Shown: piece by piece, positions 6,074 through 13,734 of the stretch | Numbering within the stretch: the stretch's first letter is position 1 | Layout of the letters: each line of letters opens with the position of its first letter | Assembly (NCBI GenBank): GCA_020442235.1 | Contig: JAGRKQ010000142.1 | Location: forward strand, 1 to 19,167 | Direction of reading: 5' to 3' | DNA: 19,167 nucleotides | From: Hyphomicrobiaceae bacterium | GTDB taxonomy: Bacteria > Pseudomonadota > Alphaproteobacteria > Rhizobiales > MH13 | Program-made: the position numbers and the translations under genes | Notes under the pieces: generated by a model | The model's database searches: none | What the model was told of the DNA's origin: nothing | What the model saw: the letters and a program-made list of their open reading frames with translations, nothing else

Positions 6074-6702
6074 CAGCGGCGCGCGCGCCCGTCGCGACGG
6101 CCGAACTGGCCCGCAACGTGGCCCGCATCATGGACCCGGAACGGCTGGCGCTGTTTCTGGGCATCGGCGATACCGCGCTCGCCGAAGCGCTGATTTCCGG
6201 CAAGCGCACGGCCTTGTCGCTCGCCCGCCGCCTTCACCGCGACCTCGGACCGCGCACCGACCCGCAGACCGCAGAACTCGTCGCCGACGTCTTGCCGGCG
6301 ATCCGCCGCGAATGGCCGACCCTGACCGCCTGGTGCGGGCTGGCCCTGCGCCTGCCGCGTTATGGCAGCAGCTTCTCGCGCGAGGATGTGAAACGCTTCG
6401 ATGCGGTGGCGGGGGCCGGCGCCTTCGCCTTTGCCGTCAGGATGCGGGCAAAATTCCAGATCCCCGCGCGGGGGCGCCCACTCGACAAGGAAAGCCTGTC
6501 ACTGGAAGGCCTGCGCGATGACGGCATGGCGGCGCTGCGCGCCTGGGGCCAGCGCCGGCTTGGCAGCGGTCAGGTGTGGCTGCTTCTGGTGCTGCCGCCG
6601 GACGACCGCGAACTGGATCTCGATCCCGCCCTTGCCGAACTCGGCGGCAAGCTCGTCGATGCCTATCTCCTCACCGCCGCGCCGGAACGGAGGGCCGCCT
6701 GA
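6070..6702 (+). CDS. sctK: T3SS sorting-platform accessory protein SctK (NolU/HrpD-like)
   Basis: SctK links the cytoplasmic sorting platform (SctQ-SctL) to the SctD ring. The 210-residue protein is soluble and alanine/arginine-rich, without a signal peptide or membrane helix. Sequence similarity in this family is low; the call rests mainly on the position between sctJ and sctL, where rhizobia carry nolU, and on the size. Its ATG overlaps the sctJ stop by 4 nt, so translation is probably coupled. Confidence 0.7.
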   Translation: MTAARAPVATAELARNVARIMDPERLALFLGIGDTALAEALISGKRTALSLARRLHRDLGPRTDPQTAELVADVLPAIRREWPTLTAWCGLALRLPRYGSSFSREDVKRFDAVAGAGAFAFAVRMRAKFQIPARGRPLDKESLSLEGLRDDGMAALRAWGQRRLGSGQVWLLLVLPPDDRELDLDPALAELGGKLVDAYLLTAAPERRAA

Positions 6703-6704
6703 TC

Positions 6705-7316
6705 ATGGCCGAGCCCCCGACCCCGACGGGCTACCGACCGGACAGCAAGATCGTGCGCCGCTCGGAAATGGACGCGGCGCTTTCCGCGTCCGATTACCTT
6801 TCCAAAGCGCGGCGGGCCGCGATCGAGGCGCGCAACGCCGCCGAGGGCGAACTCAACGAAGCGCGCGAACTGGCGCTGGCGACCGCTCTCAACGAAGCCC
6901 GCCTGACGTTGATGGAAGAGACCCGCTCCGCCGCCGCCGATGCGCGCAGCGCCCTTCAGGCGAGCGAGGATCAGCTGCTTGGCATTGTGCGCGACAGCGT
7001 CGAACTCATCATCGGCACCGTGCCGGAACCGGAACGGCTGCGCCTCGTCCTCAAGCAGGCCATGGCGCGTCTGGAAGGCACGCTCTCCGCCTCGCTTCTG
7101 GTGCCGCCGGGCGAGGTTGCGGTGACCCGCGAGGAGGTGGCGCGCCTCACCCAGAGCGGTGGGCTTTCCGGCATTCGTTCGGTCGACGGCGACCCGCTCC
7201 TCAGCCCCGGCGACATGGTGATCGTGACGCCGCAGGGGCGCGTCCAGGTCGGCTGGCGCCGCCAGCTGGAACGCATGATCGCCGCCATGCGCAGCCCGAG
7301 GGATGAGCGGCGATGA
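6705..7316 (+). CDS. sctL: T3SS stator protein SctL (HrpE/NolV/FliH-like)
   Basis: SctL binds the SctN ATPase and ties it to SctQ. The 203-residue product has a long Ala/Glu/Arg-rich helix (about 20-90, coiled-coil-like, RRAAIEARNAAEGELNEARE) and a FliH/V-ATPase E-subunit-like C-terminal domain (SVELIIGTVPEPERLRLVLK). ATG 6705 was chosen because GGAGGG lies 10 nt upstream and it starts 2 nt after the sctK stop; the same frame is open further upstream but overlaps sctK. Its stop overlaps the sctN ATG. Confidence 0.88.
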   Translation: MAEPPTPTGYRPDSKIVRRSEMDAALSASDYLSKARRAAIEARNAAEGELNEARELALATALNEARLTLMEETRSAAADARSALQASEDQLLGIVRDSVELIIGTVPEPERLRLVLKQAMARLEGTLSASLLVPPGEVAVTREEVARLTQSGGLSGIRSVDGDPLLSPGDMVIVTPQGRVQVGWRRQLERMIAAMRSPRDERR

Positions 7317-8674
7317 CCGCAAACGCACCCGTCGATGCTGCCGCGACATTGCGTGAAGCGGCCGGCCGGCTCGCCGAAGCGGCCCGACTGACGCCGAGCG
7401 GGCGCATCATTGCCGCGCGCGGCACCATCATCGAGGCCGAACTTCCGGGTGTGCGCGTTGGCGACCTCTGCCTGCTGCGCGACCCGGACACCAACCATTC
7501 CATGACGGCAGAAGTCGTCGGCTTCAACGGCGTCACCGCCTTTCTGGCCCCGGCCGGGGATCTGCGCGGCATTTCCACCCGGCTGGAGATCACCTCGCTC
7601 GGCCATGGCGTTTCGCTTGGTCTCGGGCCGCATCTGCTCGGCTCGGTGATCGACGCCTTCGGCCAGCCGCTCGACGATTCCGGCGCACGCTTTCCCGATC
7701 TGCCGCCGGAGCGGCGCGAGATCGAGGCCGCCGCCCCGCACCCGCTCGACCGGCCGGCCGTTGCCAATCCCTTCGTCGTCGGCATCCGTTCCATAGACGG
7801 TTTCCTGACGGTCGGGCGCGGCCAGCGGCTCGGCATTTTCGGCTCCGCCGGCGCCGGCAAATCGACGCTCGTCTCCGACATCGTGCGCGCCGCGCAGGCC
7901 GACGTGACCGTCGTCGGGCTGATCGGCGAGCGCGGCCGCGAGGTCGGCGACTTCCTGCGCCGCACGCTTCCGGACGGCAAGCGCGATTCCACCGTGATCG
8001 TCACCTCCACATCCGACCGCCCGGCGGTGGAGCGCATGCGCGCTGCGCTGGCAGCCACCACCGTGGCGGAATATTTCCGCGATCAGGGCCGCAACGTGCT
8101 GCTGATCGTCGACAGCGTCACACGGCTTGCGCGCGCCATGCGCGAAATCGGGCTAGCCGCCGGCGAACCGCCGACGCGGCGTGGCTTCCCGCCATCCGTC
8201 TTTGCCTTGCTGCCGCGTCTTTTCGAACGTGCCGGAACGGCGAGCCTGGGTTCGATCACCGCCTTCTACACCGTGCTGGTGGAAGGCGACATCGACCTCG
8301 ATCCGGTCGCCGAGGAAGTGCGCTCGCTGCTCGACGGCCATGTCGTTCTCTCGCCCGAGCTGGCCCAGGCCGGACATTTCCCGGCAATCGACATTCTGGA
8401 AAGCCGCTCGCGCCTGATGGAGCATGTGGCAACGCCCCAGCACGTCAAGCATGCCTCGCGGGTGCGCGAGCTCATCCACGCCTACAAGAGCGTCGAGCTT
8501 CTGATCCGGGTGGGCGAATACAAGCCCGGCGGCGATCCATTGGCCGACGAAGGCGTTGCCAAGATCGATGCAATCAATGCATTCCTGCGTCAGGATTCGG
8601 GCACCGTGACGGCCTATTCGGAAACCGTCAGCCGGCTGGCCGCACTCTCCGCCAAGCAGGGGCCGGGCGCATGA
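7313..8674 (+). CDS. sctN: T3SS ATPase SctN (YscN/HrcN/RhcN)
   Basis: SctN is the hexameric ATPase that removes chaperones from export substrates. The 453-residue protein has an N-terminal beta domain (about 30-95), a Walker A loop GSAGAGKST (177-185), the catalytic-Glu motif GERGREV (E206), a Walker B strand VLLIVDS (D267), and the family block GEPPTRRGFPPSVFALLPRL. The C-terminal helical domain follows. The Walker A middle residues (GSAGAG) differ slightly from the common SGVG form but keep the GKS. Start and stop overlap sctL and sctO by ATGA. Flagellar FliI is excluded by context. Confidence 0.97.
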   Translation: MTANAPVDAAATLREAAGRLAEAARLTPSGRIIAARGTIIEAELPGVRVGDLCLLRDPDTNHSMTAEVVGFNGVTAFLAPAGDLRGISTRLEITSLGHGVSLGLGPHLLGSVIDAFGQPLDDSGARFPDLPPERREIEAAAPHPLDRPAVANPFVVGIRSIDGFLTVGRGQRLGIFGSAGAGKSTLVSDIVRAAQADVTVVGLIGERGREVGDFLRRTLPDGKRDSTVIVTSTSDRPAVERMRAALAATTVAEYFRDQGRNVLLIVDSVTRLARAMREIGLAAGEPPTRRGFPPSVFALLPRLFERAGTASLGSITAFYTVLVEGDIDLDPVAEEVRSLLDGHVVLSPELAQAGHFPAIDILESRSRLMEHVATPQHVKHASRVRELIHAYKSVELLIRVGEYKPGGDPLADEGVAKIDAINAFLRQDSGTVTAYSETVSRLAALSAKQGPGA

Positions 8675-9111
8675 GCGATCTTGAGGACATCCTGCGGCTC
8701 GGCCGCTTCCGCCTCGACCGCGAAGGCCGGGCGCTTGCCGATGCCAACCGCATCGCCCAGGGCGCCGCCTACAAGGCGCGCGAGGCCGCCGTGAAGGCCC
8801 ATTTCGCCCAGGCCCGCATCCGCGCCGTGCGCGAGGCCGGCTATCGCCGCCTCGTCGGCACGCGGCTTCAGGCCGGCGACACCGAGACCATCGCGCTCGA
8901 CGTGGAACTGGCCCGCGAAGAAGCGCGCATCGCCGCCGGACTGGCCGAGAAGGCCAGGGAGGCCGCCAAGGCCGCCGCCGAAGAGCGCGATGCGGCCCGC
9001 AGCAAGTTTCTGAGCGCCCAGGCGCGCGTCGAGCGCCTCGAAGCGATCACCCGGGAAGAACATCTCAAGGCCATCCGCAAGTCCGAATGGCGCGAGGAAG
9101 CGGACCAGTAG
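8671..9111 (+). CDS. sctO: T3SS ATPase stalk protein SctO (YscO/FliJ-like)
   Basis: SctO is the central coiled-coil stalk that enters the SctN ring and touches SctV. The 146-residue product is almost wholly charged, Ala-rich helix (about 15-60 and 75-140) without hydrophobic stretches, as expected for a helical hairpin. Primary sequence is poorly conserved in this family; the place between sctN and sctQ and the size decide the call. It overlaps sctN by 4 nt; sctQ begins 13 nt after it. Confidence 0.82.
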   Translation: MSDLEDILRLGRFRLDREGRALADANRIAQGAAYKAREAAVKAHFAQARIRAVREAGYRRLVGTRLQAGDTETIALDVELAREEARIAAGLAEKAREAAKAAAEERDAARSKFLSAQARVERLEAITREEHLKAIRKSEWREEADQ

Positions 9112-9124
9112 CGACAAAGCCGGC

Positions 9125-10171
9125 ATGACTGTGCAAACGCGCCCCCTCTGCGATCCTTTCGATCCGCCCCGGCTCAGCCGCGAGGAGGCCGAGCGCCTGT
9201 GCCGGACCGCGCGGCGCTACAGCCCTCTGACCTCAACCCTCGCCGGACACCTTGCCAGCATCAGCCCGACCGCCAATGCGCTGGTCACCGGCGCCGATGA
9301 ACGCTGGAGCGTGCTCAAGCTGCGCTGGTCGGGATCGGATGCCGCACTCTGCCTGCCCGATTCCCTCGTCCAGCACACGCTGTCGCTGATCCAGCCGGTT
9401 CTCGATGCCGGCGATCTTGCCGACGATGCGCTGGCGCTCCTGATGGAACATGCCGCGACAGAGATGCTCGACGCGCTGGAAGAGGCCGGTGTCCCGGTGC
9501 CGATCTTCGGCGACTGCCGCTTTTCCGCCCGCAGCGATCCGAGCGGCGATTTCGGCGCCGTCGTCACGCTCGACGGCCGACGCTGGCCGGTGCGCCTTTC
9601 CGGCCCGGATGCGCTGATTAGCGATCTCATCGCGCGGCTCGGCACGGCGCCGGCCAACCCGGCGATGCGCCGCCTGCCGGCGGTGGTCTCGCTGCGTGCC
9701 GGCTGGACGCAACTCACCCGGCGCGAGGTCGCCTCGCTGGAAGTCGGCGACGGGATCGTCGTCGAAAGCCCGGATCTATCCCGCCAGCGGGTCGTTGCCG
9801 TCGTTGGCGAACGCTGGGCGCAATATGTCAATGTCCGGCCGCAGGGGCTGATTCTCGGCGATCGGCTGATGCGTGCCGCAAGCGACAGCATGGAGGACTA
9901 CCTCATGGCCCGTGATGGCACCAAAACGCCCGACGATGCGCCTGCCGGCGATGTCGGCGAACTGCCGCTGACCGTCGTCTTCGAGCTCGGGCGGGTGGAT
10001 ATTCCCGTCGGCAAGCTGGAAGAGATCGGCGAAGGCTACGTCTTCGACCTCGCCCGCCAGCCCAACCGCGCGGTGGAACTGATGGCCGGCGGACGGCGGA
10101 TCGGTTCGGGCGAGATCGTCAAGATCGGCGATGCGCTCGGCGTCAAGATCACCCAGCTTTCCGGCGACTGA
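9125..10171 (+). CDS. sctQ: T3SS cytoplasmic ring/sorting platform protein SctQ (HrcQ/RhcQ)
   Basis: SctQ forms the cytoplasmic pods that bind SctL, SctK and substrates. The 348-residue protein has a variable N-terminal domain, a middle SPOA-like domain (about 185-245) and a typical C-terminal SPOA domain (about 275-345: LTVVFELGRVDIPVGKLEEI, ending LGVKITQLSGD). The protein is a full-length fusion, not split into QA and QB as in some plant pathogens. An internal ribosome site at 9892-9907 predicts a second, shorter product from the same frame (see the 9905 entry). sctR starts 5 nt after its stop. Confidence 0.93.
   Translation: MTVQTRPLCDPFDPPRLSREEAERLCRTARRYSPLTSTLAGHLASISPTANALVTGADERWSVLKLRWSGSDAALCLPDSLVQHTLSLIQPVLDAGDLADDALALLMEHAATEMLDALEEAGVPVPIFGDCRFSARSDPSGDFGAVVTLDGRRWPVRLSGPDALISDLIARLGTAPANPAMRRLPAVVSLRAGWTQLTRREVASLEVGDGIVVESPDLSRQRVVAVVGERWAQYVNVRPQGLILGDRLMRAASDSMEDYLMARDGTKTPDDAPAGDVGELPLTVVFELGRVDIPVGKLEEIGEGYVFDLARQPNRAVELMAGGRRIGSGEIVKIGDALGVKITQLSGD
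9892..9907 (+). promoter_or_regulatory. Internal ribosome binding site and ATG within sctQ
   Basis: GGAGG (9892-9896) stands 8 nt before an in-frame ATG (9905-9907, codon 261 of sctQ). This match to the anti-Shine-Dalgarno sequence is better than that at the sctQ start itself. Confidence 0.6.
9905..10171 (+). CDS. Predicted SctQ-C, internally initiated SPOA protein
   Basis: Initiation at Met261 of sctQ gives an 88-residue protein that is a short linker plus the C-terminal SPOA domain. In Yersinia, Salmonella and Shigella the sctQ genes are known to produce just such a short form, which binds full-length SctQ. Here the size, the position before the SPOA domain and the strong ribosome site all fit. 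It is the same reading frame as sctQ, not a separate gene. Confidence 0.55.
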   Translation: MARDGTKTPDDAPAGDVGELPLTVVFELGRVDIPVGKLEEIGEGYVFDLARQPNRAVELMAGGRRIGSGEIVKIGDALGVKITQLSGD

Positions 10172-10176
10172 CGCCC

Positions 10177-10833
10177 ATGCTGACGGACAACATTCCCGGT
10201 CTCCTCGTTGTCCTTGCCCTGCTCGGCATCGTGCCGGCGCTGGTCGTCCTTGCGACCGCCTATACCAAGATCATCATCGTCTTCCTGATCGTGCGCAACG
10301 CGCTCGGCGTGCAGCAGATGCCGCCGAACTTCCTGCTCAACATGTTCGCCCTGGTGCTGGCGATCGCCGTCATGGGGCCGGTGGTCGACCAGATTCTTGC
10401 CGTCGTGTCCGATCCCTCGCGCAGCTTTGAAAGCTTCAACGACTGGATGAACGCCTTCGAGGCCGGCAGCCAGCCCCTGCGCGACTTCCTGATGCGCTAT
10501 GCCGATCCCGAACACCGCGCCTTCTTTCTGGAGGCCGTGCAGGAGATCTGGCGCGAGCATGGCGGCACCACCGCGACCGATACGGACCTCTCGATCCTGA
10601 TTCCGTCCTTCATGGTTTCGGAACTGACGCGAGCCTTCGAGATCGGCTTCCTGCTCTATCTGCCGTTCCTCGCCATCGACTTTGCCATCAGCGCCATCCT
10701 TCTCGGACTGGGCATGCAGATGCTGTCGCCGGTCATCATCTCGGTGCCGTTCAAGCTGCTCATCTTCGTGCTTGTCGATGGCTGGGCCCGGCTGGTGCAG
10801 GGGCTCGTCCTCTCCTACGGGGTGTTGCCATGA
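10177..10833 (+). CDS. sctR: T3SS export apparatus protein SctR (FliP family)
   Basis: SctR makes the pentameric core of the export gate with SctS and SctT. The 218-residue protein has an N-terminal helix, the conserved TAYTKIIIVFLIVRNALGVQ segment, a periplasmic domain (about 75-145) and the C-terminal block SFMVSELTRAFEIGFLLYLP with LLGLGMQMLSP. All are hallmarks of the family and the length is typical. It ends in ATGA shared with sctS. Confidence 0.97.
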   Translation: MLTDNIPGLLVVLALLGIVPALVVLATAYTKIIIVFLIVRNALGVQQMPPNFLLNMFALVLAIAVMGPVVDQILAVVSDPSRSFESFNDWMNAFEAGSQPLRDFLMRYADPEHRAFFLEAVQEIWREHGGTTATDTDLSILIPSFMVSELTRAFEIGFLLYLPFLAIDFAISAILLGLGMQMLSPVIISVPFKLLIFVLVDGWARLVQGLVLSYGVLP

Positions 10834-11099
10834 CCGGTGAGGACATCGCCTACCAGGTCACCACCATGCTGCAGGCGACCATGGTTCTGGCCGGCCCGAT
10901 GCTGGTCGTCACCGCGCTGATCGGCCTCGTCATCGGCCTCATTCAGGCCGTTACCCAGATTCAGGACCAGACCTTTCCGCAGACGGTGAAGGTGATTGCG
11001 GCAACGGCCCTGCTCGCCGCCTTCGGCAGCGGGCTGGCGGTGCCGCTCTACAATCGCACGGAGGAGCTGTTCGCCAGTTTCTATCTGCTGGCGCGCTGA
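10830..11099 (+). CDS. sctS: T3SS export apparatus protein SctS (FliQ family)
   Basis: The 89-residue protein has two membrane helices (about 18-42 and 52-72) and the family motif LIQAVTQIQDQTFPQTVKV. SctS wraps round the SctR/SctT core of the gate. It overlaps sctR by 4 nt and is 5 nt from sctT. Confidence 0.97.
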   Translation: MTGEDIAYQVTTMLQATMVLAGPMLVVTALIGLVIGLIQAVTQIQDQTFPQTVKVIAATALLAAFGSGLAVPLYNRTEELFASFYLLAR

Positions 11100-11104
11100 A
11101 GCTG

Positions 11105-11908
11105 ATGGAGCTGACCGACCTTGCCAGCGAACTGATCGCCCTTGCCTCGGGCTGGCTGGCCGCCGGCTTCCTTGGCGCGGGCCGGCTCGTCGCCTTCACG
11201 CAGGTCTTCGTTCTCTTCTCCACCTTCCAGTTCAGCCCCTTCCTCAGAATGCTGATTGCGCTCGCCATGTCGCTGCCGCTGATCGTTGCCATTCACGGCC
11301 AGGGCGGCGGGCCGCCGGCGCTCGATGGTTCGCTTCTGGTGCCCATCGCCAAGGAACTGACGGCCGGCCTGATCCTGGGGCTGTTCCTGTCAATTCCCTT
11401 CTATGCCGCCCAGGCCGCAGGCGACTTCGTCGATACCTATCGCGGTGCCAGCCAGGCCAACTTCGTGACGCCCGGCAATGCCGAAGAAACCTCGGAAAGC
11501 GGCCAGACACTCCTGTTCTTCTTCATGGCGATCTACATCGTGGAAGGCGGGCTTCCGGTCACCTTGCAGCTCATCTACCAGAGCTACAGCGTCGTGCCGG
11601 CGGATGCCTTCCTGCCGCTCGACTTCGAGACGCTGGTGACCTTTCTCAGCGCGCTCTTCACCTCGATCTTCTCGCTCGGCCTGATGATGGGCGGGCCGCT
11701 GCTGATCGCGCTTGCAACCGTCGACATCTTCTTCGTGCTGATGTCGCGCTCGGCCAAGAACCTCAACCTCTTCGACCTGTCGGTCGCCTTCAAGAACGTC
11801 GTTCTGGTGATCGCGCTGCCGGTCTACATCACGTTCCTTGCGATCTATGCCAGCGACACCTGGCGGCGGGTTGCCGAGGACACCAGCGCCTTCCTGCGCG
11901 GGAACTGA
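11105..11908 (+). CDS. sctT: T3SS export apparatus protein SctT (FliR family)
   Basis: The 267-residue protein has six or more membrane helices and the family segments FLSIPFYAAQAAGDFVDTYR and LPVYITFLAIY. It caps the SctR5 ring of the export gate. It follows sctS by 5 nt and is 3 nt from sctU. Length is typical. Confidence 0.96.
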   Translation: MELTDLASELIALASGWLAAGFLGAGRLVAFTQVFVLFSTFQFSPFLRMLIALAMSLPLIVAIHGQGGGPPALDGSLLVPIAKELTAGLILGLFLSIPFYAAQAAGDFVDTYRGASQANFVTPGNAEETSESGQTLLFFFMAIYIVEGGLPVTLQLIYQSYSVVPADAFLPLDFETLVTFLSALFTSIFSLGLMMGGPLLIALATVDIFFVLMSRSAKNLNLFDLSVAFKNVVLVIALPVYITFLAIYASDTWRRVAEDTSAFLRGN

Positions 11909-11911
11909 GCC

Positions 11912-12958
11912 ATGGCCGGCAAGGACGATACCGAAACACGCGACATAGCCCCGACGCCAAAGCGTCTGCGCGATTTGAGACGCCGCGGTCAGGTCGCCGC
12001 CTCTTCCGAATTTCCCGGCGACATGGCGCTCCTGATCGTCCTCATCATGGCGGTCTTCGGCTATGACAGCTTTTCGGAAAGCTTCCAGCGCATGTTCGAT
12101 GCCGCGCTCGGGCCGCGCGCCGACACCTTCATCGACGACATCGCGCTCAACGTGCCTTACGTCTTCGGCCTTCTGTTCCAGTCGGTGCTGCCGATCCTGG
12201 CTGTGGTGATGCTGGTGATCCTGGCCTCCAGCATCATCGACCGCCGCGGCATCATTGCCGCAGGGGACAACATCGCGCCGAAATTCGAGCGCCTCAACCC
12301 GGTGGAAGGCTTCAAGAAGATCTTCAGCCTCAGGAGCCTGATCGAGCTGGCCAAGTCGCTGATCAAGGCGGCGATCCTGCTCTTCGCGATCTCGATCGTG
12401 ATGTATTTTCTCGCCAACGACATCGTCTGGTCGCCGAGCTGCGGGCTCACTTGCGTCTCCTCGATGGCGGGCCTGACCTTCATCATCATTCTCGCCATCG
12501 GCGCGCTTCTGGCGCTGATCTCGGGGCTCATCGATCTTCCCGTGGCGCGGTTCCTGTTCAAGCGCGACAACATGATGTCGAAGAGCGAATTGAAGCGCGA
12601 GCAGCGCGAGGAATTCGGCGATCCATCGGTGCGCAAGGAGCGGCGACGCCTGCGTTCGGAAGCCGCGATGGGCGGGCCGACCGGCTTCGGCCGCGCCACC
12701 TTCCTCATCCAGCACGGCGATGCGGTGGTGGGCCTGAGATTCCTGCGCGGCATCACCCCGGCCCCGACGGTCGTCGGCAAGTCCTATGGCGCGGATGCCG
12801 CCAACAAACGCGCCGAAGCCCGTGCCAAGGGCGTGCCGATCCTCATCGACGAGACGGTGACCGAGGCGCTGATGAAATACGGCCAGACCGGCATGCCGAT
12901 CCCGATGCAGCTTTATCGCGAAGTCATCCGGGTGATGCGCAAGGGCGGCCTTCTCTAG
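11912..12958 (+). CDS. sctU: T3SS export switch protein SctU (FlhB family), lacking the NPTH self-cleavage motif
   Basis: SctU binds the export gate and, in known systems, self-cleaves between Asn and Pro of NPTH to switch substrates from needle subunits to later ones. The 348-residue protein has the usual N-terminal basic segment (TPKRLRDLRRRGQVAASSEF), four membrane helices (about 29-212) and a cytoplasmic C-terminal domain. Where NPTH is expected, the protein reads TFLIQHGDAVVGL, so Gln267-His-Gly-Asp270 replaces Asn-Pro-Thr-His. The flanks still align (GL before R-F, then TPAPTVVGKS, GVPIL). The usual PLARAL is also changed, to TVTEAL. The reading frame is intact. It is the last gene of the operon; its TAG overlaps the stop of the convergent hydrolase gene. 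Cleavage is probably absent or different. Confidence 0.94.
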   Translation: MAGKDDTETRDIAPTPKRLRDLRRRGQVAASSEFPGDMALLIVLIMAVFGYDSFSESFQRMFDAALGPRADTFIDDIALNVPYVFGLLFQSVLPILAVVMLVILASSIIDRRGIIAAGDNIAPKFERLNPVEGFKKIFSLRSLIELAKSLIKAAILLFAISIVMYFLANDIVWSPSCGLTCVSSMAGLTFIIILAIGALLALISGLIDLPVARFLFKRDNMMSKSELKREQREEFGDPSVRKERRRLRSEAAMGGPTGFGRATFLIQHGDAVVGLRFLRGITPAPTVVGKSYGADAANKRAEARAKGVPILIDETVTEALMKYGQTGMPIPMQLYREVIRVMRKGGLL

Positions 12959-13716
12959 CCGCGCTGGCGCAGCGCCAGGGCCTCATCCGCCCAGTCTTCG
13001 GCAAGGATATGCGGCACCAGCGCTTCCGCCCACAGCCGATAGCCCCGCGCATTCATGTGAAAGCGATCCTCGGCAAACCAGTCCGGGGTCACATCCGGCC
13101 CGGTCGGCAGACGCTTCAACCCGCGTTCCTTGCAAAGGCGCGCCGCGGTCTCGTCGAGCAGCATCCGCCGCGCGTCGAGGATCAGGCGCAGCACTGTCGG
13201 CAGAACCGGGAAGATCGCCATCGGCGGCATGGAAACATGCGCCAGAACCGCTTCGGGAAAACGGGCGTTCAGCATGTAGCAGAGCCGGCCGAAGTCGCGC
13301 CGGAACGCACCGTGGCTGCGGAAATTCTTGGCATCGTTGACGCCGACGACCATGACGGCGATGTGCGGATCTTCCCCGCCGATGGCCGGCAGCGCCACGG
13401 TCAGGAGGTCGGCGGTGGTGGCGCTGTTGAAGCCATAGGCGACGGCCTCGACGGGCCGGCCGAGCCCTTCGGAGAGCTTTCTCGCGATCTGTGCGCCGAG
13501 CCCATCCTCAAGCCGGTCCGTGCCGACCCCGGCAACCGAGGAATCGCCGAGAAACAGGAGCCGCAACGCCTCGCCCTCGCCGCCGAACCGATGACGGCGC
13601 GGCAGCGCGGCCGGCGCCAGGCGGATCTGCCGGGCACGGACAAAAAGGCCAAAGCCCACATAAAGCGGAAAGAGCGCCAGGGTGAGAAACCCCAGCGCCC
13701 TTGTTTTCAGGCTCAT
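12955..13716 (-). CDS. SGNH/GDSL-type hydrolase with N-terminal membrane anchor
   Basis: The 253-residue protein begins with a membrane helix or uncleaved signal (about 7-26). The GDSL nucleophile block LFLGDSSVAGVG follows (Ser59), then GFNSATT, the GVND block, and the C-terminal catalytic DRFH (Asp217, His220). This is the complete SGNH set, so an esterase/acyl hydrolase is likely; the substrate cannot be told. It follows bioY by 18 nt on the same strand. Its stop codon and that of sctU share CTAG at 12955-12958. It is probably not part of the T3SS. Confidence 0.88.
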   Translation of the reverse strand: MSLKTRALGFLTLALFPLYVGFGLFVRARQIRLAPAALPRRHRFGGEGEALRLLFLGDSSVAGVGTDRLEDGLGAQIARKLSEGLGRPVEAVAYGFNSATTADLLTVALPAIGGEDPHIAVMVVGVNDAKNFRSHGAFRRDFGRLCYMLNARFPEAVLAHVSMPPMAIFPVLPTVLRLILDARRMLLDETAARLCKERGLKRLPTGPDVTPDWFAEDRFHMNARGYRLWAEALVPHILAEDWADEALALRQRG

Positions 13717-13734
13717 GATCCTGCGGCGTGCCGA

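Noticed and set aside
11390..12715. 441-codon minus-strand ORF opposite sctT/sctU
   Set aside because: Shadow of the two export genes, dominated by His, Asp, Glu and Arg.
152..12958. Flagellar export cluster
   Set aside because: A lipobox-bearing SctJ, an FHA/BON SctD, the secretin-like gene and the J-K-L-N-O-Q order are non-flagellar; no rod, hook or filament genes are present.
12964..12978. Palindrome CTGGCGC-A-GCGCCAG just after sctU as a terminator
   Set aside because: It lies within the hydrolase coding region, has at most a 6-bp stem with a 3-nt loop and has no T-run.
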